Of a stretch of 64,000 bases of DNA, positions 34,354 through 45,930 are shown in pieces. Source of the stretch: Adiantum capillus-veneris (Eukaryota > Streptophyta > Polypodiopsida > Polypodiales > Pteridaceae); contig CM043966.1 of NCBI GenBank assembly GCA_014529385.2, positions 88,006,087-88,070,086 on the forward strand, written 5' to 3'. The notes under the pieces are model-generated. The model did no database searches. It was not told the origin of the DNA and saw only the letters and a list, made by a program, of their open reading frames with translations. Both the position numbers and the translations under genes were made by a program. How positions within the stretch are numbered: the stretch's first letter is position 1; every line of letters begins with the position of its first letter.

Positions 34354-36720
34354 CTACTTCCAATCCTCTGGAAAGGCACCTTGGGAAAGGAATTGATAAA
34401 TATCATACCATTCATGATCCACTAATTCTTCTACCTCTAACTGAAATAAATCAGCATCCATTGGTTTATCTCTCAAGGGTGATTCTGAATATCCTTCCGT
34501 ACTCCTTGAAAGAAAATCAGCTCCACAATGGTTTCGGCCAGGTTTATGGAAAATTCTGAATTCAAATTCCATAAGGAACATCATCCATCTTATCAGCCTG
34601 CCTTGAATGATGACTTTATTAATCAGAAACAGAAGAGCTTGATGGTCCACATAAAAATGGAATAACTTTCCCAACAGATAATGCCTGAACTTTGTAGCGC
34701 TAAAAACCATTCCAAGGGCTTTTCTCTCAGTAGTCGTATAGCCTTGTTCAGCCTGACTGAATCTACGACTGGCAAAATAAACCGGATAGTCTGTTCTTCC
34801 ATCTGGCTGAGCTAATATTGCCCCCATTGCCAATCCCGAAGCATCTACATGTATGTGGAAATTAATATCCCAATTTGGCTGCCTAAGGAATGGTTTACTG
34901 GTAATGGCTTTTTTCAGATTCTGGAAACTCTCCTCACATTCAGCAGTACAGTTGAACTTACTGGTCTTCTTTGTAAGCTCATATAGTGGTATTGCTTGAG
35001 AAGCAAACTTGTGTACAAATCTTCTATAGAAATTCACATAACCCAAGAAAGAACTCAACTCTGAAGCAGTTCTGGGTGCTTTAGCTTGCTGAACACACTG
35101 TATTTTGTCATTGTCCATCTCTATTCCATTGCGGGAAACCACATGTCCTAGTAGCTGTCCCTTCCAGACTAGAAAAACAGATTTGAATGGATTCAAACAA
35201 ATCCGCTTCTCCTGACAGTGTTTGAAAACCATTTCTAGGAATAGAAGGTGCTGTTCCTCATCTGAACAGATAGTGAAGTCATCCATGAAAATGGTGAGGA
35301 ACCGATGAAGGAATTCATTAAACATCTCCATCACACACCACTGAAAGGCAGCTGGTGCATTGCACAGGCCAAAAGGAATCACCACATACATGAAAGCTCC
35401 CCACTCTGTGATGAAAGTGGTCTTGGCTCTATCTTCAAGAGCGATCTGTAACTGGTTATAGCCGCTATAACCATCCATGAAGCTATACATTTCATATCCT
35501 GCGATCTCATCAAGCAACATATCGGTAAAAGGAAAGGGAAATGGATCCTTAATAGTTTGGGCATTTAGTTTCCTATAGTCGACACAAACTCTCAATTTTC
35601 CATTCTTCTTGGGGACGACGACTATGGGAAATAGCCAATCACTGCTTGCCACTTCCGTAATGAACCCAGCCTTGAGAAGATTATCAATCTCCTCCTTGAC
35701 CTTCTTTGCATAGTTGGAGTTCATCCGGTATCTTTGCAATTGTACTGGCCTAGCATCCGGTTTCAGTGGTATTCGTTGCTGACATACTTCAGGATCTACT
35801 CCCTTCAGATCTGTATGTTCCTAGGCAAACACGTCTTTATAGTTCTGGAACATTTTCCGTGCCTTTTCCTTCATTGCCGGGTTGAGGTGCTTGTTAACCT
35901 TGATCATTCTAGGATTTTCCTCTGATCCTAGGTTCCACTCTTCTACTTCTTGGTTGTCTGGAAGCAACCAGTTTGGTCCTCCTCCTTTTCGTTTGGTCGA
36001 TTCTTCAGCGAAATCCCAGGATGGTCCATTCATTTCTGAATCAATATTTTGATCCAATGGGTACTCTTCAGAACATACTGGTTCCTCTACTATACCAGTA
36101 TCAGCTGGTTCCACCATCCTTCTAGTTAGCTGAACTGTTCTTTCCCCTGTATTGACTTCAGTAAACTGATCAGCGAATTGTCTTTTCTACTTGTCAGCCT
36201 GCTCTTTATTCAGCAAGACTGCATTCAAGTCAATTTCTGCCAAAGGGAATATGTTCATAGCCGCTAGCATTCGCTCGATCTTCTTGTCTTTGTACTTCTT
36301 ACATAACTCCTTCGGCCTCAGTTCCTTTTTCCAGCTCCTGGTATTATTGGTCTGGATTTGGATTCTGCCACTGGCCCCTTCTATGGTCAAAGTTTGGTTT
36401 GCATAGTCATGAATAGCATGTGCTGTTCTCAACCATGGGCGCCCTAGTAGCATCCCATATGCTCCCTGCACATCCACGGCTAGAAAACTGGTTTTGAATT
36501 TCTCCCTCCCAACTCTTATCTGCATGTTTTCAATCATACCCATCGCCTGTACGACTCTATGATCTGCCATTTGTACTTTGAATGGTGCTGGTTTCATATT
36601 AGTGGTACCCATTCTTTGCTGAAGATGGGCTCCCATTATGTTGACTCCTGCCCCTCCATCCAGGATAACGCTTGAGAGAGGTTCCCACTGCTTTCTGACC
36701 TTGTAGTCTACCTAAATAAG
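34354..36720 (-). pseudogene. Ty3/gypsy protease-RT-RNase H (minus-strand element)
   Basis: Same frame as the integrase. Protease: VILDGGAGVNIMGAHL near 36650, then GMLLGRPWLRTAHAIHDYA. RT: RYRMNSNYAKKVKEEIDNLL, WLFPIVVVPKKNGKLRVCVD, SFMDGYSGYNQ, PFGLCNAPAAFQ, catalytic IFMDDFTICS, LGHVVSRNGIEMD and SSFLGYVNFYRRF. RNase H: HVDASGLAMGAIL (Asp), TTTERKALGMV (Glu), YVDHQALLFL (Asp), ending at ADFLSRS. Stops at 36736, 36712, 36187, 35821 and 34354 interrupt an otherwise unshifted frame; 35821 replaces the Trp of DVFAWEHTD. Catalytic residues are all present. Confidence 0.9.
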
Positions 36721-36739
36721 TGGAACTTCATCATCTCAG

Positions 36740-38020
36740 ACAGCCGTCAGGTCCACTATTCTGGCCTCTGCCTCAGCTTTCCTGCACTGTCTGATAAAGT
36801 TGGCCACCTCAGGCAAGGTTTTTCTTATATCCTTCAGCTCTACAATCAGCTTCTGAATTCCATCACAAATTTTCACATGAATTTCTTCTCTCTCTTGGTC
36901 TGAATGATTGTCAGAGCTTGAATAACTGGTATATTCACACTACCATTCTTCTTTTGCAGTGCTTCCACTCTTTCCATCTACTCCCATTTCATCAGCTAGT
37001 CCATGTACCACAACCATCATGGTCTCAGTCATGGCCGGTACTGACTGATCTTTATCAGTCGATTGGGCTGGTATCCTCTGAATGACTCTAGCATCGGAAC
37101 TTTCTGGCTACTCTGGCAGCTTCTTGGCTAAATCCACCGTGATTTTTGTTGCTAGTTCCCTCTGCTCTTGCCACTCATCGACCACCTTTTCTTTACCTTT
37201 GGCCTTCCAAACTTCTCTTTGTTGTGCCCACTTGCTGCTGTTAGGATTGACTGGTGATTCTAAAGTTTCTGGGATTTCTTCAATGACTACCCCCTTGCTC
37301 CTGGTAACTACCCTGACTGGGACTGGCTGACTGGGACTGGCTCATTTGACTTAGCCTCAGTAGTAGTCGTTACAGGTGCATCTGGGCATTGGGCTGCAAA
37401 ATGGCCATACTTCCCACAAGTATAGCAATTCATGCTCCTGTTCTGGAAGTTGCCTCTTCCTCTGTCTCTGCCCATTCTTGGTTGGTATCGGCCACGTCCT
37501 TGACTAGTACCACTGGTACCTGGTCTCTCTTCTTGAGCTACTTTGACTGGTTCTACCTTCACTGGTTCAGTGTAGGCAACCACTGACAGATATTTTCCTT
37601 TCTTAAAGTGGTGAATTCTGATGCCACAATTATTCCATAGGTGACCAAAGGCCTTGCAGTAGGTGCATTGTGGATATTCAGTGGAGATATGGTCCTTGGA
37701 TTTGCATCTTGAACACCAAGTCTCCATCTTTTGAACTGGCTGTCTTGTGTGGCTAATTTCGGCAATCTGCCTAGCCATCTCTTCAATTTTCTTGGTCCAA
37801 GATCCCTTCTTTGATTTCTCTCTTGCTTGTTCATTAGAGCTTCTCTCGGAGCTACTGGACACCTCACTGGAATCAGAAGTTTCAGTAGTAGAGCTATTGC
37901 TACTGGTCCTTCGCTTCTTGTGGCTCTTTTCCTTCTTAGCCTGCTGTTCCAACATTAATGCCCTTTGAACCAGATCATTGAATTTCTTGCTAGGGTCTGG
38001 TACCTCTTGTTCCCTAAGCG
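36740..38020 (-). pseudogene. Ty3/gypsy gag C-terminal half, fused to copia
   Basis: From the fusion point near 38020 the frame reads REQEVPDPSKKFNDLVQRA, a Lys/Ser-rich linker, then three CCHC boxes: CSRCKSKDHISTEYP (last Cys is Tyr), CTYCKAFGHLWNNC and CYTCGKYGHFAAQC. A one-base shift near 37310-37330 moves to the pol frame, with TAG at 37108 and 36940. The capsid N-terminus, leader and 5' LTR are missing because copia RNase H sequence replaces them. See the chimeric frame 37308-38711. Confidence 0.8.
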
Positions 38021-38711
38021 TGAAGACTGCCCTGTACTCAGCCTCAAAACTTGAAGTGGCCACAGTAGGTTGCTTCTTACTCAACCATGATATACATGAA
38101 TTGCCAAGCATGAAACAAAAACCACTTGTGGACACTTGTGTGTCAAAACAACCAGCCCAATCTGAGTCCGAAAAAGCATGTAAGTCTGGCGGCAATGATC
38201 CCCCCTTGGGATAAAACAAGCCAAGATGTAAAGTGCCAATAAGGTAGTGGAAAATCCTCTTGACAGCCTGCCAATGCTTAGACCCTAGGCTATGCATAAA
38301 TCTGTTGACTTGTGAGACTGAAAACTGAATATGTGGCCTCGTGTTGCATACATAAATGAGACAACCAACAACAGTTTGGTAAAGAGTGACATCAGCAGGA
38401 TCGCCAGCATCATGTAGACTCAACTTCAAACCTATTTCCATGGGAGTGGCAATAGGTTTGCAATCCTCAAGTCCAAACTTACATCGCAATATCTCTATGT
38501 AACTTTTCTGACACAAGGCAATACCACCATCACACTGCTTAAACTGTATACCCAAGTAATGATGCAACAGCCCCAAATCTTTCATCTTGAAAGTGGCATT
38601 CAAATTAGCCTTAAATTCAGCAATATGTCTCTTATTTGGTCCAGTGATCAGCAAATCATCGACGTACAGAACCACAATGAGAAGTACATCACCCTCACGC
38701 TTTACATACAT
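37308..38711 (-). CDS. chimeric open frame: copia RT-RNase H fused to gypsy gag
   Basis: 467 uninterrupted codons on the minus strand from ATG at 38711. Residues 1 to about 230 are copia: LYVDDLLITG (RT catalytic DD), LGLLHHYLGIQFKQ, FSDSDWAGCFDTQVSTSGFC (RNase H) and SSFEAEYRA. Immediately afterwards the sequence becomes gypsy gag with three zinc knuckles, ending after a Gln/Ser repeat. The copia RNase H lacks its last third and the gypsy gag its capsid. Whether it is transcribed is unknown; it follows the decayed N-terminal part of the copia, so it is more likely a by-product of a deletion than a gene. Confidence 0.6.
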   Translation of the reverse strand: MYVKREGDVLLIVVLYVDDLLITGPNKRHIAEFKANLNATFKMKDLGLLHHYLGIQFKQCDGGIALCQKSYIEILRCKFGLEDCKPIATPMEIGLKLSLHDAGDPADVTLYQTVVGCLIYVCNTRPHIQFSVSQVNRFMHSLGSKHWQAVKRIFHYLIGTLHLGLFYPKGGSLPPDLHAFSDSDWAGCFDTQVSTSGFCFMLGNSCISWLSKKQPTVATSSFEAEYRAVFTLREQEVPDPSKKFNDLVQRALMLEQQAKKEKSHKKRRTSSNSSTTETSDSSEVSSSSERSSNEQAREKSKKGSWTKKIEEMARQIAEISHTRQPVQKMETWCSRCKSKDHISTEYPQCTYCKAFGHLWNNCGIRIHHFKKGKYLSVVAYTEPVKVEPVKVAQEERPGTSGTSQGRGRYQPRMGRDRGRGNFQNRSMNCYTCGKYGHFAAQCPDAPVTTTTEAKSNEPVPVSQSQSG

Positions 38712-41516
38712 GTGCTTTCTGTTGGACTGTTACGAAAGCCTCATTTCACCAAATGAGTGTCAACTTTCTCATACCAAGCATGAGGAGATTGCTTCAACCC
38801 ATACAAAGCCTTCTTACATCTGCACACTTTGTCCTCTTGTCCTTTTATGACAAAACCGCGAGGCTGTGTTACATAAACTTCCTCAAATATGTCACCATTT
38901 AAGAAAGTAGTAACAATGTCTGATTGATGTACATCCCAACCAAAATGAGCTGCCAATGCATATAGAAAACGCACAGTAGTCATACGACAAGTGGGAGCAA
39001 AAGTCTCTTCATAATCTATGCCTTTTTGCTGTGCGTAATCCTTTGCAACAAGTCGAGCCTTATGGCGATCGATCTCACCATCCGGCTTGCGTTTCAACTT
39101 GTAAACCCACTTTGTACCAATGGCCTATTTGCTAGGAGGCAAATCACATAAAGTCCATGTGTCATTTTCTATAAGTGCATCATATTCTGATTGCATGGCA
39201 GCCATCCAATTTTCTAAATTCTGTGCTTCATCAAAAGACAGAGGGTCCTCAACATCATGTAAGCTAGACACAGCCAAAGCATAACAATCTGATGCATAAG
39301 ATGCATGGTGAGAGCCTGAACGAGTACGACTAAACAAAGGTGCATCCAATTTACTGTCATGCAAAGTGTGCACCAGCCATTTTGGCATATCTCTAGCTTG
39401 CTCATTTTCAGCCCTTTCCTCATCAAGTACATCGTGTACATCTGCATCAGTAATAGACTGATCTGTAACATTTTCAGAAACCCCCATAGGCTATACATTT
39501 GCCTCTTTGGAAATTACATTTGTATTTCCACCACTGAAAAGAGGCAACAAAGTGTCATAAATGTCCTGTGAGCTTACATTACTGTCTCTAGTACATGACA
39601 GCAAGGGCTGAATAGAATCTTCCACAAACACTACATCCCGTGAAACCAGAATATGCTTCGTTTGCAGATGATATAACCTATAACCTTTGCTTTCAGCACT
39701 ATAACCAACAAAAATACATTTGATAGCCTGATCATCCAATTTTCTGCGATGTGTTTGTGGCACCAAAGCATATGCCAAACATCCAAAAACACGCATGTGC
39801 TCAATAGAAGGCTTTCTATCATGCCATGCTTCATATGGAGTAATAGACTGCAAAGCTTTCGTAGGACACCTGTTAAGTACATAAGTGGCACACATGATGG
39901 CCTCAAGCCAAAAAGAATATGGCAAAGCTTGACTTTTGACCATACATCGTGCCATTTCCTCTCAGTGACACCATTTTGCTGAGGTGTATAAGGCACTGTA
40001 CATTGGTGTTTTATCCCACGACTAGCCAGAAATGCATTGAATTCATGAGACATATACTCCTCCCTCGATCGGAACGGAGGGTGCCCATAATACATTTTGA
40101 GACATTTTCAGCCATAGCCAGAAATTGTTTGAAGCACATAAAAACTTCGGACTTCGCTTTAAGCGGAAATACCCATGCATTCCTAGAGTAATCATCAATG
40201 AAAGTCACGAAGTACAGGTAATTGCCCAAGGACGGAGTTTGCATGGGCCCACAAACATCACTATGCACAAGTTGCAACCTGTATGTGGCCCGAACTGAAC
40301 CATCCTTTGGAAACTTAGAACGCTGCATCTTACCAAAAATACAGCCTTCACAAACATGTTTGATAGGTGCTTCAAGAGGCGGCAAAGAAGCAGCCATATT
40401 AGATTTCTGCAAACGCAGCAAACTGGCAAAATTCAAATGACCAAAACGTGCATGCCAAAGTTTTGCATCCGAAATATCCCTTGAATCTGCAACAGCATTT
40501 GCAACTTTTTTTTCACACTTGTCATACAAAGTGAGCTTATACATCCCACGACACAAAACGCCAGATGCAACAATTTCATCACCAAAACTGAGATCATGAA
40601 CTGTACATCTGTCATCCACAAATTTGACTACAAGTCCAAGTCTAGCAAGTGCGGATACAGACAAGATATTCTTCTTGATCCCAGGTACATAAAGTGCATC
40701 AACAAGTGTGAAGGAACTTCCATTTGCAGCAGTAAGCACAATCTTTCCAATCCTTGAACCGGATAAGAGGCATTGTTGGCACAAGTGGCTGAATTCCCAC
40801 GAGGGACAGTCTCGAGAGAGGTAAACAATTCATGATGTGAGGTAATGTGCTTTGTAGGAACACTATCGAAATACCAAACATGTGAATCTGCAGCAACTGA
40901 CAAGCATGCATCATGGACAACAGGATTGTAAGTGCATTCTGCACTAAAAGCCCATCCTGCATCAACATCAGCATCACAGTCTCCTTTCACAGAAGACTCA
41001 ACAATGGCTGCATTTGTAGTGGAACCAGCATTTGCAATGGAACCACCCTCTTTCTTCTTAGCCTCTTGGCCTTCAACTTAGGAGATGACTTGATCAAGTG
41101 ATCATTAGCTTTACAATAATGGCAATGCATCTTCTTTTTGCCCTTATCACCAGAATTGCCAGACGAAGTGCTGCCAGTAGAAGCATTAGGAACATAATTT
41201 TTGCCACTCGCAGCAAAACCATAAGAAGTGGCTGCATTGCTGTTACCACCCTTTCTTTGAGAAGCAATAAAAGCCTGTTCTACTGCACGGTGCCTAGTCT
41301 TGTTTTTTCTGGAAAGTGACTCTTGCAATAGCAATGTGCATAATGCGTCAAACTTGACAACTTCAGGATTTCCTTGGGTCATAAGTCTCCAAGTACTAGC
41401 AAAATTCTGGTAAGAATCTGGTAAGGCATCAAGAACAGTCTGCACTAGGGAACTGTCTGAAATGACTTCACCTCTGCAAACATCTTGAACACATCTGTGT
41501 TGTTGTTGTCAGCCAT
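38020..41516 (-). pseudogene. Ty1/copia element 2 gag-pol
   Basis: Frames on the minus strand in order. Gag: ATG at 41516 (MADNNNTDVFKMFAEV), which then jumps to DALPDSYQNFASTW, so most of the capsid N-terminus is deleted. The knuckle CHYCKANDHLIKSS lacks its last Cys. Protease: WYFDSVPTKHIT, where DSGA has become DSVP. Integrase: WHARFGHLNF...CEGCIFGK, HSDVCGPMQTPSLG, then the D/E core up to [33 protein letters not shown]. Frameshifts near 40990, 40780, 40000 and 38720 and stops at 39491 and 39125 break it. RNase H is cut at 38020. Confidence 0.85.
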
Positions 41517-41866
41517 GGTAGATGCTGCACCTGATGTTAAAACTACCCGAAAATAGGAGAAACATAGCGGGAACAATAGGTACTATATAGCACAAACCAT
41601 AGAAGACTATAAGGCATCTGTTATGCAGAAAACGACACTGATAGAATTTTTGCACAAAATGACAAAATTGCCTCTACAGACCTGCCTGTAGTCGAAATGA
41701 GTCCGAAATGAGCCCGAATAAAAAATCTGAGCAGACCAAGCCCTACACCCCCCCCCCCCGAAATATTTGTTGACCTGCGAACGCTCGCCAAAGCTCACTG
41801 AAATCGGAGAAAGTGAGCAGGCGTATGCTAGAGCAGCTAGCAACTAAGCCCAGGAGGATGCAACCT

Positions 41867-41878
41867 GCTCTGATACCA
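41867..41878 (-). promoter_or_regulatory. primer binding site of copia element 2
   Basis: Minus strand TGGTATCAGAGC, a perfect 12-nt complement to plant initiator-Met tRNA, separated from the LTR by two bases. Confidence 0.9.
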
Positions 41879-41880
41879 AT

Positions 41881-42107
41881 TGTTGGAATTAGGGTTGCAG
41901 AGAAACACACACAGCTTGGAGAAGACGAAGGAAGGTCAAGGCACATAATAGAGAGTGTATTACTTAGTGTGCAATGGAAAGATAGATAGCCCTAGAGTGA
42001 TGGGCGTATATACAATGCACGAGGGAAAAAACCTCCTAAAGAGGGAAAAAATGCCCCGGCGGTCCTAGTGTGTTCACACACATCACTACCACATGTATGT
42101 GGTAACA
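41881..42107 (-). mobile_element. 5' LTR of copia element 2
   Basis: 227 bp with terminal TG...CA: on the minus strand it starts TGTTACCACATACATG and ends CTAATTCCAACA next to the primer site. It is clearly homologous to the plus-strand LTR at 45699-45927, with scattered substitutions. Confidence 0.88.
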
Positions 42108-42186
42108 AAGCTCAATTCAAACAAATGTCATTTTTTTGTCAATGAAGGTACACTTTTAGGCCATGTGGCCTTTGCTAAAGGTTTAG

Positions 42187-42668
42187 TGCCTAACCAGAGA
42201 ATATAGTAGCTATCTTGAATTTTCCTCCTCCTAGTGAGTGTGCGAATGCGGTGCATGTGTGAAGAGTGAGACAGTACACAGGATATGGGTGGAGCTCCCA
42301 AATCTCAGTGTATGAGCACAGTGTGAGAATGAGTGAGAGATTTTTATTATTTGTATGTATAAAGAATAAGGAGATAAATGTGGGTGGCCGTCGGACACTG
42401 GCCGGCAGACACGGGCAAAGCTTGGTGAGGCACACTGCCTTTGTGAGTGCGCAAATGCAGTGCATGTGGGGAGAGTGAGAAGGGGGGAGAGAGAGAGTAA
42501 ACAGGATGTGGGTGGAGCTCCCAAATCTCACTGTATGAGCACAGTGTGAGAATGAGTGAGAGCTTCTTATTCTTTGTATGTATAAGAATAAGGAGATAAA
42601 TGTGGGCAGCCGGACACTGGCTGGCAGACACAGAAAAGCATGGTGAGGCACACCACCTTAACCTAACA
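42187..42668 (-). mobile_element. 3' LTR of copia element 3, with internal tandem duplication
   Basis: The minus strand has a polypurine tract TAGTGGGAGAA followed by TGTTAGGTTAAGG (LTR start at 42668). The far end is placed at TG 42187 because the minus strand there reads TTAGGCA, mirroring the start; this is tentative. Inside, about 200 bp is tandemly duplicated (42235-42431 and 42432-42655), both copies containing GGTGGAGCTCCCAAATCTCA. Confidence 0.6.
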
Positions 42669-42777
42669 TTCTCCCACTAAAGGCTGTGTGTTGATAAGCG
42701 GCGAGAAGACTAGCTTACAACTAGTATATACAAGAGGTGAGAGAATACGTCTCTCAACCTATGCCCACTGGCTCACT

Positions 42778-43400
42778 CTATAACCGCTCTAGTGTAGATG
42801 TAACATGCATACCACTAAGGCTAGAGCTACGATGACACTCCTGATGCAGGTATTGAGTGACAGCCTGCATGGCTCCACAATGCACAATGCCAGTGTCAGT
42901 CATCGCATGACTGACAACTCCCACTGCAAAAGCACCAACGGCATAAGCAAGATCAGGTTTCAAGAACAAAAGGTCAGACATGAGAGACCCAAAAGACAAC
43001 AAAACATGCACTATGTGTGCCAACCTGTCCCTGTCAGCAACCTTCGTGCCATATGCATCCTCATCAGGAACCTCATGTCTATGCATCATCATGTCAACAT
43101 CATCTGGCAAAGGCATATCTGCTAAGAATGACTACAAAACCAAAAGATCAACACCACTGCAATCACACACAGCTATCTGAAGGACACTGTCGTCCTCAAA
43201 CATATCAGACGCATCAAAGAATAATGCATCGGTCTCTAGTTCAATAGATGTCACCTCGACTGATGACTGGCCAAGCTGTGCATCCTCAGAGATACCACTG
43301 TTTGCGTGAACGTCACTACAAGACAAATGCGTAACCTGCTCTTCACTACGTGTAAAACTACCATATCACGTGCGTCCAAGACATCTTTGTAAAACCCCTT
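42778..43400 (-). pseudogene. copia element 3 RT-RNase H fragment
   Basis: Minus-strand frame with LAYAVGAFAVGVVSHAMTDT and HCGAMQAVTQYLH, the degenerate counterpart of the copia DIAFAVGVVSRYMSNPG...HWEAVKGILRYLK segment, followed directly by its polypurine tract and LTR. Most of RNase H appears deleted. Upstream, 43132-43326 is an acidic frame that could be the decayed linker; the 5' end is missing. Confidence 0.55.
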
Positions 43401-43570
43401 ATGTGTGATTTTTTAAAGGAATATAATATACCCTTTTCTTTTAAAATCTATAAGTTTTTTTCAAATTTGAAAAAATAATGCCCTTCTGTATATATATTTC
43501 TGTAAGTTTCAAGAACTTTAAATACCCTTCTCAATAGGTGACTTCCCCGGGAAAGTGACATGCCCATCAC

Positions 43571-43786
43571 ATGCATACTCTCTATCATCCATTAATGCAA
43601 GCATCGCTAGTGATGCTCTATCGGGCAAGATATCATAAAAAGGCAAAGAAAAGGGTCCCAAATTGGCAAGGGCCATACAAAGTACAAGAGATTTTACCAC
43701 GAGGAGCAATACAATTAGCCACTTTGGATGGTGTTTCCTTGTCGCTTGTAAATGGCTCAAGAATAAAATGCTATTATCCCCAATAG
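43571..43786 (+). pseudogene. Ty3/gypsy integrase C-terminal (GPY/F) fragment
   Basis: Reads RYHKKAKKRVPNWQGPYKVQ, the chromatin-side GPY/F module of gypsy integrase, then GAIQLATLDG and VNGSRIKCYYP, the characteristic polyprotein end. Orientation and family fit the plus-strand gypsy that is interrupted at 28159, whose missing integrase would have stood here before the nested insertions; about 2.5 kb of RT-IN would still be absent. A separate element is equally possible. Confidence 0.7.
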
Positions 43787-43799
43787 TAAGTCACATGTA

Positions 43800-44190
43800 C
43801 CTTTATTAATTGGTTTTAGTTCCAGTATCCCCATCCTCTCAGCAGCCCCATTCTCTCCATTCATTTAACCTCACCTAGAGCATGTTTCCGCTGCAAACCC
43901 ATCAGCCTCTTATATGTCCATCTGTGTCCCAACAATTCCTCCCCTTAAACTCATTTCCTTTCGACTGCGACCACATGTGCTCTGTTCTATCATAAATTTT
44001 CTTGTTTTTGGATCATTGTTTCCATTCAATTTTTCTCGTCTTGTATTGTGAGTTGGTTCCCACAACTGGCCGTTCTCTGATCGGGTATCTTTCTCATGGA
44101 ACTTCCACTTCACATTCTCATTGGTATTACTTTTGCAGTGTCCCTTTGCCATTATTTTTCAACCACTTCCCTGGGTTCGATTTCTCTCTA
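43800..44190. other. no recognisable gene
   Basis: Probably 3' flank or LTR of the preceding gypsy fragment. I could not define a boundary. Confidence 0.3.
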
Positions 44191-45698
44191 GAAATTGATT
44201 ATTACTCTAAGCATGCATGGGTATATCCGCCTAAAGCAAAGTCCAAAGTATTTATGTGCTTCAAACAATTTTTGGCTATGGCTAAAAATGTCTCAAAAAT
44301 GTACTATGGGCACCCTTCGTTCAGATCAAGGGGGGGAGTATATGTATCATGAACTTAATGCATTTTTGGCTATTTGTGGGATAGAAAACCAATGTAATGT
44401 GACGTATACACCTCAACAAAATGGTGTTACTAAGAGGAAAAACAGGTCTCTTTCGGAAATGGCACAATGTATGGTCAAAAGTCAAGATTTACCACATTTC
44501 TTCTAGCTTGAGGCCATCATGCGTGTCACTAATGTACTTAACATGTGTCCTACAAAAGCTTTGTAGTCTATGAATCCTTATAAGACATGAAATGATAGAA
44601 AGCCTTCTATTGAGAACATGCATGTTTTTGGTTGTTTGGCATATGCTTTGGTGCCACAAACACAGCGCAGAAAATTGGATGATAAGGCTGTAAAATGTAC
44701 TTTTGTTGGTTATAGTGCTGAAAGAAAAGGCTATAGGTTGTATCATTTGCAAACAATGCATATTTTGGTTTCACGGGATACAATTGTGTTTGTGGAAGAT
44801 TCTATTCAATCCTTGCTATCATGTACTAGAGACAATAATGTAAGCTCAAAGGACATTTATGACACTTTGTTCCTCTTTTTAGTGGTGGAAGTGCAAATGT
44901 AGGGGTTTCTCAAAATGTTACAGATCAGACTATTATTGATGCAGATGTACATGATGTACTTAATGAGGAAAGGGCTGAGAATGAGCAGGCTAGAGGTATG
45001 CCCAAATGGTCGGTGCATACCTGCGTGACAGTAAATTGGATGCACCTTTGTCTAGTCGTACTCATTCAGGTTCTCACCATGCATCTTATGCATCAGATTG
45101 TTATGCTTTGGCTGTGTCTAGTTTATGTGATGCTGAGAAACCTATGTCTTTTGATGAAGCACATAATTTAGAAAAGTGGATGGTTGCCATGCAATCATAA
45201 TATAATGCACTTATAGAAAATGACACATGGAATTTATGTGATTTGCCTCTTGGAAAAAATTCCATTGGTACAAAGTGGGTTTACAAGTTGAAACGCAAGT
45301 TGGATGGTGAGATTGATCGCTATAAGGTTGACTTGTTGCAAAGAGTTATGCACAACAAAAGACATAGATTATGACTCACAGCGCATTGGCAGTTGCGAGT
45401 AACCCAGATGTCATGCTCGCACAAAGCACATTGAGGTGCATTAACACTATGTCAGGGAGAGGCTCTCAATAGGAGAGATTAGGCTCTCAACAGGATAGAT
45501 CAGCTTGGCTTATGTGCTAACACAAGACAACGTTGTAGATCTTTTCACAAAGGCATTGTCTCATGATAATTTTGAAGCTTTCTACAAAGCTTTAAGATTA
45601 CTCCCCTTTGTCGACTGGTCATGTCCTCAAGGCATGGCACTTCTCTATACTCTATGTGCCAGCTCTTGTTCACCGCATCACTCCCAGGAGGGGGGACT
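44190..45698 (+). pseudogene. Ty1/copia element 4 (same family as element 2), deleted internally
   Basis: Plus-strand copy of the element-2 family. It begins inside integrase (DYYSKHAWVYPPKAKSKVFM), continues with YTPQQNGVTKRKNRSL, VFGCLAYALVPQTQRRKLDD and the RT start ([19 protein letters not shown], about 45260-45320), then jumps within about 100 nt to the end of RNase H (VLTQDNVVDLFTKALS). RT and most of RNase H, about 1 kb, are therefore deleted. Several stops and frameshifts. The polypurine tract CCAGGAGGGGGGA precedes the LTR. Confidence 0.8.
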
Positions 45699-45927
45699 TG
45701 TTACCATATATATGTGGTAGTGATATGTGTGAACACACTTAGAAATGTCGGGGCATTTTTTTCCTCGCTAGGAGGTATTTTTCCTCATGCATTGTATATA
45801 CGCCCATCACTCTAGGGCTGTCTTATCTTTCCATTGCACACTGAGTAATACAATCTTTGTTGTGTGTCTTGAGCTTCCTTCATCTTCTCCTAGCTGTGTG
45901 CGTTTTCTTGCAACCCTAATTCCAAAA
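45699..45927 (+). mobile_element. 3' LTR of copia element 4
   Basis: 229 bp starting TGTTACCATATATATG after the polypurine tract and ending CTAATTCCAAAA. It is homologous end to end to the element-2 LTR in the opposite orientation. The kinase pseudogene's frame starts directly beyond it. Confidence 0.85.
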
Positions 45928-45930
45928 CCT

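Noticed and set aside
36640-36665. Gypsy protease reading DGG instead of DSG/DTG, considered as an inactivating mutation
   Set aside because: Several plant gypsy families naturally have DGG(S/A)G at this place, so it is not evidence of decay.
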